Of a stretch of 64,000 bases of DNA, positions 26,711 through 36,407 are shown one piece after another (positions within the stretch are counted from its first letter, which is position 1; every line of letters starts with the position of its first letter). The position numbers and the translations under genes are program-made. Below the pieces are notes generated by a model. It made no database searches. It was not told the DNA's origin and saw only the letters and a program-made list of their open reading frames with translations. Source of the DNA: Pseudomonadota bacterium (lineage in GTDB: Bacteria > Desulfobacterota > Syntrophorhabdia > Syntrophorhabdales > Syntrophorhabdaceae). The DNA is taken from contig JAPLKB010000016.1 of NCBI GenBank assembly GCA_026388275.1, forward strand, positions 1 to 64,000. Direction: 5' to 3'.

Positions 26711-27298
26711 TCAAATATCATATTTTAAACGATTATTGCTTTCCGATATCTTACCTTCAATAAAAAGCTGCTCCATTATTGTCTCAATATCTTTTTCATC
26801 CATGCGGCCGGAGAACGTATTTTTAAGGTGCGTTGCCAGCGATGATTTTGTTCTGGGCCTTCTGGCAGCAGGTATTTTTGAAAGATTTATTACAACTGCA
26901 TCTGTGTGGGTAGACTTCGGAGAGCCCTGATCAGAGGCAGGCATCTGTGAAAGATTGACTATACGCTTTACTTTCAAACCCAGGCGGTTTGCATACTGTA
27001 CTACCGGATCAAAGCCTTTATCTTTCGAGAGAAGGTATATCTCTCCTGCTTTTTCTTTTTCCATACTAAGCCTGCCGAGTTCGAAGATCATATGGAAATC
27101 GAGATTATTCTTTCCGTTACCCTCGATCTTGATCCACCTTAAAGCACTGCCAAAAGACTGTGTTGATTCAACAAGTTCAAAAGGTATTTTATTTTGTGAT
27201 TTGCCGACAAAAAACCAGACTTCCACAATACCCGGGTCTAAGCTGTTTAATGTAAGACCCTGGACATTTTCATAGTCAATCATAAGTATAATTCTCAT
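26711..27298 (-). CDS. NYN/PIN-like domain protein
   Basis: A 195-residue protein opening RIILMIDYENVQGL, with the first acidic residue of the NYN/PIN nuclease fold. Further acidic residues lie at KNNLDFHMIFELGRLS and the SKDKGFDPVVQYANRLGLKV motif follows, as expected for a NYN-type RNase core. The C-terminal 60 residues (after about 130) are basic with a possible small helical domain. It may cleave RNA, but the target is unknown. It is alone on its strand. Confidence 0.75.
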   Translation of the reverse strand: MRIILMIDYENVQGLTLNSLDPGIVEVWFFVGKSQNKIPFELVESTQSFGSALRWIKIEGNGKNNLDFHMIFELGRLSMEKEKAGEIYLLSKDKGFDPVVQYANRLGLKVKRIVNLSQMPASDQGSPKSTHTDAVVINLSKIPAARRPRTKSSLATHLKNTFSGRMDEKDIETIMEQLFIEGKISESNNRLKYDI

Positions 27299-27732
27299 AG
27301 ACGCCCCCCCCTTCAGGAATGATTGTATATTATTATAGTTCTCGTGTTAATCAAAAAACTCATCTGCTTTAATTATAGACCCATAGCCTAATGTAATCAA
27401 CAAAAGAAAAACCTGTGAAACCAATATATTATCAAATAAATCTTACTCCGGGGCCGCGAAGTACGCATGACCCATATTCCGACATCCGGAGATGAAGCCG
27501 GGCCAAGAAGGCTTGGAGTAAATCTGACCAGTGACCCTAATTTCTCAACAAAAGACCTCTTTATATCTTAACGGTTTGTGTTACCCGAATGGGCTGATGA
27601 TCTGTCTTTTCCTATAGACAAATTTGGAATTTGGTAGTAAAATATCCTGTGTTAACAAGCAAGTTGTTATCCTGAATATCATAATAACTTTGTTATCCAA
27701 TATATCATAAATAACCTTTGGAGGATTTTACC
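27299..27732. other. Spacer upstream of the CoA-transferase gene
   Basis: No gene recognised. 27440-27550 is a GC-richer island (CTTACTCCGGGGCCGCGAAG..GGCTTGGAGTAAATC) with short imperfect inverted ends ending TTACTCC/GGAGTAA and may be another small repeat. No sigma-54 motif was found here. Confidence 0.4.
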
Positions 27733-29343
27733 ATGGACAAGCTCATGTCAGCTGAACAAGCAGTAAAATTAATAAAGAACGGTGACACCATCAATATTGT
27801 GGCGTCCGGTGGTGGTTTTCAGGATGCCGATATGGTTTATGCGGCTCTTGAAAAGAGGTTCCTGGAAACAGGTGAGCCCAAAGACTGTACTTTCGTACAT
27901 ATCACAGGCGTCGGCGGTCGGAATTTTTTACACGGCGAGGGCCGCGAATCAGGCATGGGCTATTTCGCCCACGAAGGTCTGGTTAAAAGGATTGTCGGCG
28001 GCCATTGGCGCTGGTCAAGGGTAATGGGTAAACTGGCACTGGATGAAAAAATCGAAGCATACAACCTTCCCCAGGGTGTTCTGTCGCTTCTTATGCGCGA
28101 AATTGCCGCACACCGGGTTGGACTCATCACACCTGTAGGACTGAGGACCTGCGTGGATCCTCGAGTTGAAGGCGGAAAATTGAACAAGAGGGCCCAGTCA
28201 GAAGACCTCGTCGAACTGATCAATATACACGGCCGCGATATGCTTCTTTACAAGGCTTTCCCAATCAATGTTTGTATTGTCCGTGGTACTACTGCTGATG
28301 AAGACGGGAACATATCCGTTGAACTGGAAGCGCTCGACCTGCACATGTTGCAGGCAGCACAGGCAACATTCAACAGCGGCGGAATCATCATTGCCCAGGT
28401 AAAGCGTATCGCCAAGAGAGGAACCCTGAATCCCCGCATGGTTCGCGTACCGGCTCACATGGTTACTGCAGTTGTTCAGGATCCCAATCAGTGGCAGACA
28501 TATAATGCGGAATATGATCCGGGCCTCTGCGGTCATATTAAAGTTCCTGTTAGCGCCATTGCCCCCCTTGAATTCGGACTTCGGAAACTGGTTGCACGTA
28601 GGGCTGCCCTGGAACTGAAAGCTGGCGCTGTTGTAAATCTGGGAATCGGTATAGCAGACGGTATCGGAAATGTGGCAAGTGAAGAAGGGGTTATCGATGA
28701 TTTTATCTTCAGTATCGAGATGGGCATCGTCGGCGGAGTGCCGACCAAAGGTGTACAATTCGGTGGAGCATGGAATCCTGAGTGCATTATGAGCATGCCT
28801 TCCCAGTTTGATTTCTATCACGGCGGCGGTTTGGATTTTGGATGTCTGGGCATGGGCCAGATGGACGAAGAAGGAAACGTCAATGTGAGCAGGCTCGGCA
28901 CGGATATTACCGGCACCGGCGGTTTTATTGACATCTCACAAAATGCGAAAAACGTGGTTTTTTGCGCCCCCTTTATGAACGGTAAGCCACAGATCGAGAT
29001 GAAGGACGGGAAACTTAGCATCATCAAAGATGGCGCCGGTAGAAAATTCCTGAAAAAGGTAGATCAGATTACCTTCAGCGGCAAATATGCCACTGAAACA
29101 AATCAGAACGTAGTTTATGTTACCGAGCGGGCTGTCTTCAAACTGGAGAACGGCAAGGTGGTTCTGAAGGAAATCGCTCCGGGCATAGATTTGCAGAAAG
29201 ATGTTCTTGCACAAATGGATTTTGCCCCTGTAATTGCCGATGATTTGAAGACCATGGATGCTGCCATTTTCAAACCGGAAAAAATGTTGAAAAACAATCC
29301 GGACATCTTCACTGGTTTTCCTAAAAAGCATAAAAAGTATTAA
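27733..29343 (+). CDS. Acyl-CoA:carboxylate CoA-transferase (family I, fused subunits)
   Basis: A 536-residue protein with two CoA_trans domains in one chain, like propionate or acetoacetate CoA-transferases. The first domain has SGGGFQDADMVYAAL; the second has LGIGIADGIGNVASEEG and the catalytic glutamate E329 in FSIEMGIVGG. It should move CoA between an acyl-CoA and a free acid, an energy-saving activation in anaerobes. The ATG at 27733 with TTGGAGG upstream is preferred. Enoyl-CoA hydratase follows after 250 bp on the same strand, with a strong hairpin between them. Confidence 0.9.
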   Translation: MDKLMSAEQAVKLIKNGDTINIVASGGGFQDADMVYAALEKRFLETGEPKDCTFVHITGVGGRNFLHGEGRESGMGYFAHEGLVKRIVGGHWRWSRVMGKLALDEKIEAYNLPQGVLSLLMREIAAHRVGLITPVGLRTCVDPRVEGGKLNKRAQSEDLVELINIHGRDMLLYKAFPINVCIVRGTTADEDGNISVELEALDLHMLQAAQATFNSGGIIIAQVKRIAKRGTLNPRMVRVPAHMVTAVVQDPNQWQTYNAEYDPGLCGHIKVPVSAIAPLEFGLRKLVARRAALELKAGAVVNLGIGIADGIGNVASEEGVIDDFIFSIEMGIVGGVPTKGVQFGGAWNPECIMSMPSQFDFYHGGGLDFGCLGMGQMDEEGNVNVSRLGTDITGTGGFIDISQNAKNVVFCAPFMNGKPQIEMKDGKLSIIKDGAGRKFLKKVDQITFSGKYATETNQNVVYVTERAVFKLENGKVVLKEIAPGIDLQKDVLAQMDFAPVIADDLKTMDAAIFKPEKMLKNNPDIFTGFPKKHKKY

Positions 29344-29355
29344 ATCAAGAACTTA

Positions 29356-29408
29356 GACTTGCCGTTAGGGGATATGGGATATTCCCATCCCTTGGCAAGT
29401 CCTATTCT
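29356..29408 (+). terminator. Extended hairpin after the CoA-transferase gene
   Basis: GACTTGCC (29356-29363) pairs with GGCAAGTC (29394-29401), enclosing AGGGGATATGGGA/TCCCATCCCT. A short T-rich stretch (CCTATTCTT) follows. Likely a factor-independent terminator or 3' stabiliser 12 bp after the stop. Confidence 0.65.
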
Positions 29409-29594
29409 TCACAACGTATCATCAACCATGATTTTAACCTGCAAGTTTGTATAGCAAGATTTTTCTTGAAATGCACGGTTACAAGTGATAATCCAATAAA
29501 AAGATTGCTTTTACATGAGTGAATCTGTGGCTAACTACCGACTTAGCAACATGATTAACGAATGGAATACGTCTTAATTGAAGGAGGCTCGCTA

Positions 29595-30374
29595 ATGTAC
29601 GATACGCTTCATTTTGACCTGGACGGGACAATAGGAACACTGACATTGGACGTTCCCGGAAAACTGAACGCCCACACGAAAAAAATGCGGCAGGAACTGC
29701 TCCATTTCTGGCGCGAACGTCAAAATAATCAGGACGAGTGTCGTGTCGTGATTATGACCGGAAAAGGAAAGGCCTTTTGCTCCGGTTCGGATATCGACGA
29801 GATGGACGACGAGCATCGCCCATTCTACAAACAGAATGTGGAGGAACTCTACGCCTTCCAGAACCAGATCGCAGAGGTAATCCTTATGATGCGGCGCGCC
29901 CCGCAACCGATTGTCGGTGCCATACACGGATGGGCTGCAGGCGGAGGATTCAGTTTCGCGCTGGCATGTGACGTCAGGGTTGCCGACCCGACAACCAAAT
30001 TCCTTGCCGCCTATATCAATATCGGATTAACAGCCGCTGATATGGGCAGCAGCTTCCACTTTCCTCGACAGGTACCCCTTGGAATCGCTGCCGAATACCT
30101 TCTGACCGGTGAGACGATGGACGCGGAGACTGCCTACCGTTACGGCCTGGTGAATTACATCGTGCCCGAGGGGCAGGTCATAAAGAAAGCACGGGAGCTG
30201 GCGGACAAGATGGTTGCCAAGTCGGTCCTGGGTTTACGGATGACCAAAGAGGCGATCAATCAGAATATCTCGGCCAGCCTGGAGGCGGCGCTTTATCTGG
30301 AAAACAGGAACCAGGTGCTCTGTCTCGGCTCGAAACCGATCCAGAACCCGTTCAAGAAGCGGGACGAGAAGTAA
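29595..30374 (+). CDS. Enoyl-CoA hydratase/isomerase family protein
   Basis: A 259-residue crotonase-fold protein. The oxyanion-hole regions GKGKAFCSGSDIDEM and HGWAAGGGFSFALACDVRVA are present. The usual catalytic glutamates are not clearly identifiable by eye, so hydratase, isomerase or hydrolase activity is open. The ATG at 29595 has AAGGAGG seven bases upstream; the longer frame from 29562 is not needed. It probably works with the CoA-transferase in acyl-CoA metabolism. GC content and codon use look somewhat higher than in the neighbours. Confidence 0.88.
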   Translation: MYDTLHFDLDGTIGTLTLDVPGKLNAHTKKMRQELLHFWRERQNNQDECRVVIMTGKGKAFCSGSDIDEMDDEHRPFYKQNVEELYAFQNQIAEVILMMRRAPQPIVGAIHGWAAGGGFSFALACDVRVADPTTKFLAAYINIGLTAADMGSSFHFPRQVPLGIAAEYLLTGETMDAETAYRYGLVNYIVPEGQVIKKARELADKMVAKSVLGLRMTKEAINQNISASLEAALYLENRNQVLCLGSKPIQNPFKKRDEK

Positions 30375-30680
30375 AAGTATCGCATAAGGGGCCCTTCTCA
30401 GGAATGCCGTATATGCCCCTCATCGTGTCTTGCCAGGCGGCTTTTATGCAAAGGGCTCCTTTTTATTATGATAATTATAGCAATGCAATATAAATTTGAA
30501 TATCGGCATGTTGATGAATTCGCTGTAGGCCATTTACCTACAAACCATCGGCGCCATCCTTACGGTGTCGGTGGTTACCCGCATTTTCACTCGAAAATCA
30601 ATAACATGCAATTGATTTAATTAATTTTCTTATTGATTTTTCGCACTGATGGGATTACTTTTCACAAAAAGGGGGTGTCT
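30375..30680. other. Spacer between enoyl-CoA hydratase and pldA
   Basis: AGGGGCCCTT (about 30387) and AAGGGCTCCTTTTT (about 30449) could form a long-loop terminator for the hydratase gene. Otherwise no feature recognised. Confidence 0.4.
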
Positions 30681-31769
30681 ATGAAAATGTTGCAAGGTGC
30701 AATCCAATGCCGGAGATACTTTTCGTGGAGCCCCGTATGCAGCCCGATTCTTTTCCTCACAAGCCTCTTTCTTCTATGCGGCACCGCAATGGCTGACATT
30801 ACCGACCGCATGGCTGAATGTACAAAAATACCGGATGATGCTGCAAGGTTGAAATGTTTCGATGATCTGACCGGGAGGAATATCCCGGTAAAAACAGCAG
30901 TCCCTGCAACAAAAACAGAAGATAAGTCGTCTCAAAAGATTGCCCGGCCTTCGGTAATGTCCGAACATTGGGAATTGGATACCTTGAGCCGGAAAACCTC
31001 ATCAATTATCAGAATTCATCGGCCTAATTATATTCTGCCGCTTGCATACAATGGATCACCGAATCGTGAGCCTACTCTCGATATGGATAGGCAGGCAAGA
31101 TCCGAACATACCGAGGCAAAATTTCAGATAAGCTTTAAGATAAAGCTTTGGGAAGATGTGATGAATAAGGATGTGGATCTTTGGTTTGCCTATACCCAGC
31201 TTTCTTTCTGGCAGCTATATAACTCAACATTTTCATCCCCTTTTCGTGAAACAGATTATGAACCCGAACTCTTCCTGAATTTCCGTACAGATTACAATCC
31301 TTTCGGCCTTGATCTTTTCGGACTGAAGGGGCGTACAGTCAACATAGGCATTGACCATCAATCAAACGGCCGTTCCAGACCGCTTTCACGGAGCTGGAAT
31401 CGTATTTTTACAAATCTTGGATTTGAGAAAGATAATTTTAATTTATATGTAAAAGCCTGGCACAGACTGCCTGAGAGCTCCCGTGATGACGACAATCCTA
31501 ATATTGAAAAATATCTGGGGTACGGTGAGATCTTGGGAGCATATTATTGGAATAAACACAAATTCGGCATAATGCTGCGCAACAATCTGCGAACCGCTGA
31601 CAATAAAGGCGCTATACAGCTTGATTGGGGGTTCCCTTTCCCCTTTATAAAGAACGACCGTTTTTGCGGTTATATACAGTATTTTAACGGCTACGGCGAG
31701 AGTCTTCTTGATTATAACGCAAATTCAAATCGCATAAGTATCGGCGTCATACTGGCAGACTGGAATTAA
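30681..31769 (+). CDS. pldA: Outer-membrane phospholipase A (OMPLA/PldA)
   Basis: A 362-residue secreted protein: a signal peptide (about residues 1-38, ending near GTAMAD), a periplasmic linker of about 80 residues and a beta-barrel domain. The catalytic block IDHQSNGRSRPLSRSWNRIF carries the His and Ser of OMPLA, and the barrel ends in a terminal strand closing ADWN. It hydrolyses phospholipids in the outer membrane on membrane damage. The start at 30681 follows GGGGG; a longer frame from 30633 would spoil the signal peptide. This gene shows that the host has an outer membrane. Confidence 0.9.
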   Translation: MKMLQGAIQCRRYFSWSPVCSPILFLTSLFLLCGTAMADITDRMAECTKIPDDAARLKCFDDLTGRNIPVKTAVPATKTEDKSSQKIARPSVMSEHWELDTLSRKTSSIIRIHRPNYILPLAYNGSPNREPTLDMDRQARSEHTEAKFQISFKIKLWEDVMNKDVDLWFAYTQLSFWQLYNSTFSSPFRETDYEPELFLNFRTDYNPFGLDLFGLKGRTVNIGIDHQSNGRSRPLSRSWNRIFTNLGFEKDNFNLYVKAWHRLPESSRDDDNPNIEKYLGYGEILGAYYWNKHKFGIMLRNNLRTADNKGAIQLDWGFPFPFIKNDRFCGYIQYFNGYGESLLDYNANSNRISIGVILADWN

Positions 31770-31796
31770 ACTGCATCCGGCATTTCAATAATACTC

Positions 31797-31826
31797 TTGA
31801 CCGATAACTATATATAAGGCTACAAT
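31797..31826 (+). promoter_or_regulatory. Sigma-70-type promoter for the PAS kinase gene
   Basis: TTGACC (31797-31802), an 18-bp spacer and TACAAT (31821-31826). Transcription would start near 31833, the A of the ATG itself, and no Shine-Dalgarno sequence is present. Confidence 0.5.
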
Positions 31827-31832
31827 TTTTAC

Positions 31833-33350
31833 ATGGACCTTCCCCGGATCCTGAAGAAATATCGGAAACAGATTATCGAGGAGTGGGTGCATTCCCTGCA
31901 CACAGCCACCAGTGAGCGCTACAGGGAAAGACCCCTTGAGGAACTGTTTATCACCGTATCCGCAGCCTATGATGCATCCTGTACTGTATTGACAATTAAT
32001 GATTTTTCCATGATAGACTGCCATATCCAATGGATCACCAATATCCGCCTACGGGGCAGTTTTTCCCTTTCAGAGGTTCAGAATGCCTATGAGTATTTCA
32101 GGACAGGTCTTCTCCCTGTGCTTGTAAGGGAACTGAAAGGGCCTATGTTGCAGGATGTTCTCCGGAAATTAAATGGATGTCTGTTTTATACCATAACGAA
32201 GTTCAGCGACTATTTTCAATCTTTGCACGAGAGGCAGATAAAGAATTATGCCCAGAACCTTGAAAGAGAGGTGGAGAAAAGGACAAAGGAGCTTGCCGAG
32301 TCCGAATCAAAATACCGTGTCCTTGTGGAAGACATAAATGACGGGTATTTTGTAAATCAAAACGGAAAAATAGTGTTTGCAAATCAGGCTTATTGCGATC
32401 TGCACGGTTTTACATCTCGTGAAATGATAGGAAAGCCATATACTGAACTGGTAACGCCTAAATCATTGCCTGTGGTGCGGCAACTGTACGAGAGGAGAAT
32501 GTTAGGCGAAGATTCTGATGAGATGTATATCTATTTCAGACGCCATAAGGACGGAAGCAGTCTGCCGACAGAAAACATGGTAAAGCGCATTATTTATCGG
32601 GGTGAACATGCTGTTGCAGGAATCTGCCGGGATATTACCGAACGCATGGAAACAGAAAAAAGGATACGTGAATCAGAACGCCTTGCCCACATCGGAAAAC
32701 TCACCACTTCACTTGCCCATGAGATAAGGAACCCTCTGTCATCGGTAAAGATGAATATCCAGATAATCTTGAAAAACACGGTATTTAGCGGTAATGACAA
32801 GAGACGTATGGAGATAATAGCTAATGAGATATCAAGGCTTGAAGGGATTCTCAATGAAATGCTCGATTTTGCAAGACCGGTCCGGTTGAATCTTGAACCT
32901 GCTTCGATAAACGAAGTAATTGACTCCTGTCTTGAAATGATGGAGGCAAAAATCAGGGAAAAAAATATAACTGTTGTTAAAAAATATTCGAAAAAGATTC
33001 CTCTTGTTTCAGTGGATCATGAAAAAATGGAACAGGCAATCATTAACATATTGCTTAACTCTGTTGAGGTATTGCAGGAAAAAGGCAGCATAGAAGTCGT
33101 GACAAAACAGACGCTGAGAAACAATAAGGCTATAAAAGTAGAAATCTCCGACAACGGACCGGGAATAAGCACATCGGATCTCCCGTATATCTTTGACCCC
33201 TTTTTCAGCAACAAGAAGAAGGGTACCGGTCTCGGTCTCTCGAACGTGAAAAAGATAATAGAGGCTCACGGAGGGGTGGAAAGCGTTAATTTGCGAAAAC
33301 CGCAGGGCATACGCTTCTCCTTCACTGTACCCTTCAGGGAGATTAATTGA
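31833..33350 (+). CDS. PAS-domain sensor histidine kinase
   Basis: A 505-residue cytoplasmic kinase. Residues 5-140 resemble the RsbRD N-terminal sensor domain, 140-160 are a coiled coil, 160-275 a PAS domain (ESKYRVLVEDINDGYFVNQN), and then HisKA with H296 (SLAHEIRNPLSSVK) and HATPase_c with DNGPGIS and GTGLGLSNVKK. No membrane segments are evident, so it senses a cytoplasmic signal. Its stop overlaps the TTG start of the NtrC-type regulator by 4 bp, making them a cognate pair. The last 88 codons recur as a fragment at 41735-42001. Confidence 0.9.
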   Translation: MDLPRILKKYRKQIIEEWVHSLHTATSERYRERPLEELFITVSAAYDASCTVLTINDFSMIDCHIQWITNIRLRGSFSLSEVQNAYEYFRTGLLPVLVRELKGPMLQDVLRKLNGCLFYTITKFSDYFQSLHERQIKNYAQNLEREVEKRTKELAESESKYRVLVEDINDGYFVNQNGKIVFANQAYCDLHGFTSREMIGKPYTELVTPKSLPVVRQLYERRMLGEDSDEMYIYFRRHKDGSSLPTENMVKRIIYRGEHAVAGICRDITERMETEKRIRESERLAHIGKLTTSLAHEIRNPLSSVKMNIQIILKNTVFSGNDKRRMEIIANEISRLEGILNEMLDFARPVRLNLEPASINEVIDSCLEMMEAKIREKNITVVKKYSKKIPLVSVDHEKMEQAIINILLNSVEVLQEKGSIEVVTKQTLRNNKAIKVEISDNGPGISTSDLPYIFDPFFSNKKKGTGLGLSNVKKIIEAHGGVESVNLRKPQGIRFSFTVPFREIN

Positions 33351-34708
33351 AAAGAAAAAAAATCCTCATCATAGATGATGAACATTCTTTGCTTGAATCT
33401 CTGGATATGTTTCTTACCGAAAAAGGTTATGCAATAGAATGCGCCACTACAGCGGCAGAGGGTTTTGAAAAAAGCGATTCCTTCAACCCGGACGTGACCA
33501 TTCTGGATATCCATCTCCCTGATATGGACGGCCTCGAGGTGCTGGAAAAGCTGAGGCGTAATGATAAGAAAAATATAATTATTATAACGGCATTCCATGA
33601 TATGGATACGACAATAAAAGCGGTAAAATCAGGTGCCTTCGAATATATCCCAAAACCTATAGATGTGGAAGAACTCGAAAAAGCTATCGCCAGGGCAATG
33701 AAATGTTCGAGTACTGCTCACAGCGCCGATGCCACACCAGTTCCTCCTTTTGTTTATCAAGAGGGAAAGATCATCGGTAAAAGCAGGGTGATGAAGGAGA
33801 TTTTTAAAACCATCGGTGTACTCTCAGAAAACAGGGTTACGGTTCTCATAGAGGGTGAGACAGGCACTGGAAAGGAGCTAATAGCACGAGCAGTCCATTA
33901 CCATAGTCCATTCAGAAATCATCCTCTCCGCATTATTAACTGCTCGGCCATAGTGGGTACGCTACTGGAAAGCGAACTTTTCGGTCATGAGCAGGGGTCT
34001 TTTACCGGTGCCTCTTATACCAAAAAGGGGAAATTTGAGCTTGCCGGAGAAGGAACTATCTTTCTCGATGAGGTAGGGGAGATACCCCTTGAACTCCAAT
34101 CGAAACTCTTACGTTTTCTTCAGGAGAAAGAATTTGAACGTATAGGCGGTGAAAAGAAGATTAAATCGAATGCACGGGTGATTGCGGCAACAAACAGGGA
34201 TTTATGGAAAATGGTTCAGGACGGCAATTTCAGAGAGGATCTGTATTACAGGCTCAGCGTTGCAACAATAAAGCTCCCTCCTCTGAGAGAACGAAAACCG
34301 GATATCCCTCTCTTAATGGAATATATATTGAAGAAGATAAATCATGAGTTAAAGAAGGGTATTAAGAAAGTCGAACAGGAAGCTGCCCGGCAGATGCTGG
34401 AATATGACTGGCCCGGCAATGTGAGAGAACTGGAAAATGTCCTTACCCATGCTGCAATAAATACTCAGGGAGAGGTTATCCTGGAGGAGCTTATAACCCC
34501 TCTTCTTGGTAAAAGAGTGGTGAAAGAAACAAATGAAAAGGAAACATCACACGAACAAAGCCTTCAGAACATAGAAAAAGAATATATTATAAAAATATTG
34601 GACCGCACACACTGGCATCTTGGAAAAACATGCAAACTGCTTGATATGTCCCGTCCGACTCTACGCAACAAGCTCAAAACCTATGGCATCTCCCCCAATG
34701 GGAAATGA
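33347..34708 (+). CDS. Sigma-54-dependent NtrC-family response regulator
   Basis: A 453-residue regulator: a receiver domain (1-120; D10-D11, phospho-site D54), an AAA+ domain with Walker A GETGTGKE, GSFTGA in place of the usual GAFTGA sigma-54 loop, GTIFLDEVGEI and the R finger region, and a C-terminal Fis-type helix-turn-helix (LGKTCKLLDMSRPTLRNKLK). It starts at a TTG overlapping the kinase stop. It should activate sigma-54 RNA polymerase; a fitting -24/-12 promoter lies 240 bp downstream, before the transporter operon. The receiver half is duplicated at 41998-42363. Confidence 0.93.
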   Translation: MKRKKILIIDDEHSLLESLDMFLTEKGYAIECATTAAEGFEKSDSFNPDVTILDIHLPDMDGLEVLEKLRRNDKKNIIIITAFHDMDTTIKAVKSGAFEYIPKPIDVEELEKAIARAMKCSSTAHSADATPVPPFVYQEGKIIGKSRVMKEIFKTIGVLSENRVTVLIEGETGTGKELIARAVHYHSPFRNHPLRIINCSAIVGTLLESELFGHEQGSFTGASYTKKGKFELAGEGTIFLDEVGEIPLELQSKLLRFLQEKEFERIGGEKKIKSNARVIAATNRDLWKMVQDGNFREDLYYRLSVATIKLPPLRERKPDIPLLMEYILKKINHELKKGIKKVEQEAARQMLEYDWPGNVRELENVLTHAAINTQGEVILEELITPLLGKRVVKETNEKETSHEQSLQNIEKEYIIKILDRTHWHLGKTCKLLDMSRPTLRNKLKTYGISPNGK

Positions 34709-34946
34709 TCTACCCCGCTGTAGTTTGCGGGGCAATGAATCACCCCTCGGCAAAACTCTTAAGATATTGGTAAGAAATGCTGAATAGATTCGTTTTTCAA
34801 AGCAATCTTCGAGCTATGAACCAGCGGGGCAAAACCATTTGAAAATTTTTTTCAAAAAGTAAAATAATATTTCAGTAGATTGAAAATTTGTATACATTTA
34901 TATTAAATGCTATATTGATATAATTGGATATTTTAATAAAATTTCC
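34709..34946. other. Control region upstream of the transporter operon
   Basis: Contains a GC hairpin just after the regulator stop (CCCCGC-TGTAGTTT-GCGGGG, about 34713-34732), which may end its transcript. A palindrome TTTGAAAA-TTT-TTTTCAAA lies near 34840, about 100 bp upstream of the sigma-54 promoter and at a suitable distance for an activator site. The binding site is a guess. Confidence 0.4.
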
Positions 34947-34962
34947 TGGCATAGTTATTGCT
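34947..34962 (+). promoter_or_regulatory. Sigma-54 (-24/-12) promoter
   Basis: TGGCATAGTTATTGCT: the GG and GC elements are exactly 10 bp apart, in the TGGCA-N5-TTGC pattern of sigma-54 promoters. It lies about 75 bp before the substrate-binding protein gene and downstream of an NtrC-type regulator gene. Confidence 0.8.
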
Positions 34963-35033
34963 TGTTGATATAACAGCCAGATAACATAAATATTTAAACA
35001 GGGTTTTACTGAAAAAATTAAAAGGGGGTTCAA

Positions 35034-36293
35034 ATGAAGAAGCTGATGTATTTTTCTATCTTTTTCCTGTTTATAATTTCTTGTTTTATCGGCCCATCAA
35101 TTGCCGCAGAAAAACCGGTAATAATAGGGGCACCTCTTTCTACGGCCTTTCTCTATGGATGGGATGCCGAGAGGGGAATTAAACTTGCCGTCGATGAAAT
35201 AAATGCTAAGGGCGGTGTAGTCGTTGGCGGGAAGAAAAGGCCCTTTCAGGTTGAAGTAATCGATACAAGGGACCTTGAGGCTGGCGTTCCGGTGAGCGAG
35301 GCACTTCTTGCCCTTGAAAAGCTTATCCTTGAGAAAAAAGCGGATTTTATCATCGGAGGGCCTGTCCGTTCCGAAGCAGCCCTGGCAGCTATGGATCTTT
35401 TGAACAAGCACAAAAAGGTAAGCATCCTCACTACAGGGGTTCTCACGCCCGCCTACACCAAAAGAGTGGAAGAGAACTACGGGAAATATAAATACTGCTT
35501 CAGAAATACAAGCCATGTGCCTGTGATGATGAAGGAGTTTATCGCGTTGCTCGAAGACCTTAAAAAGGGACATAATTTTACCAAAGCATATATCATGGTA
35601 CAGGACGTGGCCCATGCGCGTGGCGGCGGAGAATTTATGAAAAAGGCGCTGGCTGAGAAAGGCTGGGAAGTGATCGACATGAAGATATACCCCACAGGGA
35701 CCAATGATTATTCTGTCGGCCTTTCAGACGCAAACAAAAAGGGCGCACAGATACTTTTCCTATGGATGGATATGCCTGAAAGCGCTGTGCTGCTAAAACA
35801 GTGGAGCGATATGAAGTTAAAATGCCTCCCCATAGGGTTTGTGAATGCGGCCGAGCAGCCGGGGTTCTGGAAGGCAACCGGTGGAAAGGGCGAGTATCTT
35901 ATCGTAAACCTTGTCAATGGCGGCAACGCCCCGGCAAAGATCACTCCCTGGACTATGAAATTTTCTGATGCATATAAGAAAAAATGGGGACTTGAACCTG
36001 AAGGATACGGGACATCATCGAGCTATATGGCAGTATACCAGCTTAAGGATGCCATCGAAAAAGCAAACAGCACAGATTCTGAGGCTGTCATAACAGCATT
36101 GGAAAACCTCGATATCATGGGAGTATACGGAAGAATGCGCTTTGATAAAAAATCACACCAGATTATACCATCTTTTGACGCTAAAGAAGGAGCAGTAACA
36201 GGTATCATACAATGGCAGGCAGGCAAAAGGATCCAGATATTCCCTCCGAAATATGCTGAGGGAAAGGTTTTATTACCGCCCTGGATGAAGTAA
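35034..36293 (+). CDS. ABC transporter substrate-binding protein (branched-chain amino acid type)
   Basis: A 419-residue periplasmic protein with a cleavable signal peptide (about residues 1-25, ending SIAA). It is followed by the type I periplasmic binding fold of the LivJ/HAAT family: IIGAPLSTAFLYGWDAERGI, the FIIGGPVRSEAALA hinge strand and YGTSSSYMAVYQLKDAIE. In anaerobes such receptors often bind aromatic or other organic acids rather than amino acids. AAAGGGGG precedes the ATG. It is the first gene after the sigma-54 promoter and is separated from the permease by a repeat insertion of about 200 bp. Confidence 0.92.
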   Translation: MKKLMYFSIFFLFIISCFIGPSIAAEKPVIIGAPLSTAFLYGWDAERGIKLAVDEINAKGGVVVGGKKRPFQVEVIDTRDLEAGVPVSEALLALEKLILEKKADFIIGGPVRSEAALAAMDLLNKHKKVSILTTGVLTPAYTKRVEENYGKYKYCFRNTSHVPVMMKEFIALLEDLKKGHNFTKAYIMVQDVAHARGGGEFMKKALAEKGWEVIDMKIYPTGTNDYSVGLSDANKKGAQILFLWMDMPESAVLLKQWSDMKLKCLPIGFVNAAEQPGFWKATGGKGEYLIVNLVNGGNAPAKITPWTMKFSDAYKKKWGLEPEGYGTSSSYMAVYQLKDAIEKANSTDSEAVITALENLDIMGVYGRMRFDKKSHQIIPSFDAKEGAVTGIIQWQAGKRIQIFPPKYAEGKVLLPPWMK

Positions 36294-36308
36294 TATCAAT
36301 AAAAGAGT

Positions 36309-36336
36309 GGTAGAGACGCGATTTTGCGTCTCTACC
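36309..36336 (+). repeat. Perfect 11-bp hairpin after the binding-protein gene
   Basis: GGTAGAGACGC (36309-36319), loop GATTTT, GCGTCTCTACC (36326-36336). No T-run follows, so it is more likely an RNA-stabilising or attenuating hairpin than a full terminator. A palindrome GGGGTCGACCCC lies just after it. Confidence 0.7.
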
Positions 36337-36407
36337 ATACAGGGGTCGACCCCCTACGGGGGGGATATTGTGAGCCCCGGTGGATTAAAGTGTCAGAGCG
36401 ATAAATA

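Noticed and set aside
27300-27732. A sigma-54 promoter before the CoA-transferase gene
   Set aside because: No GG-N10-GC pair with TGGCA/TTGC context was found in the spacer.
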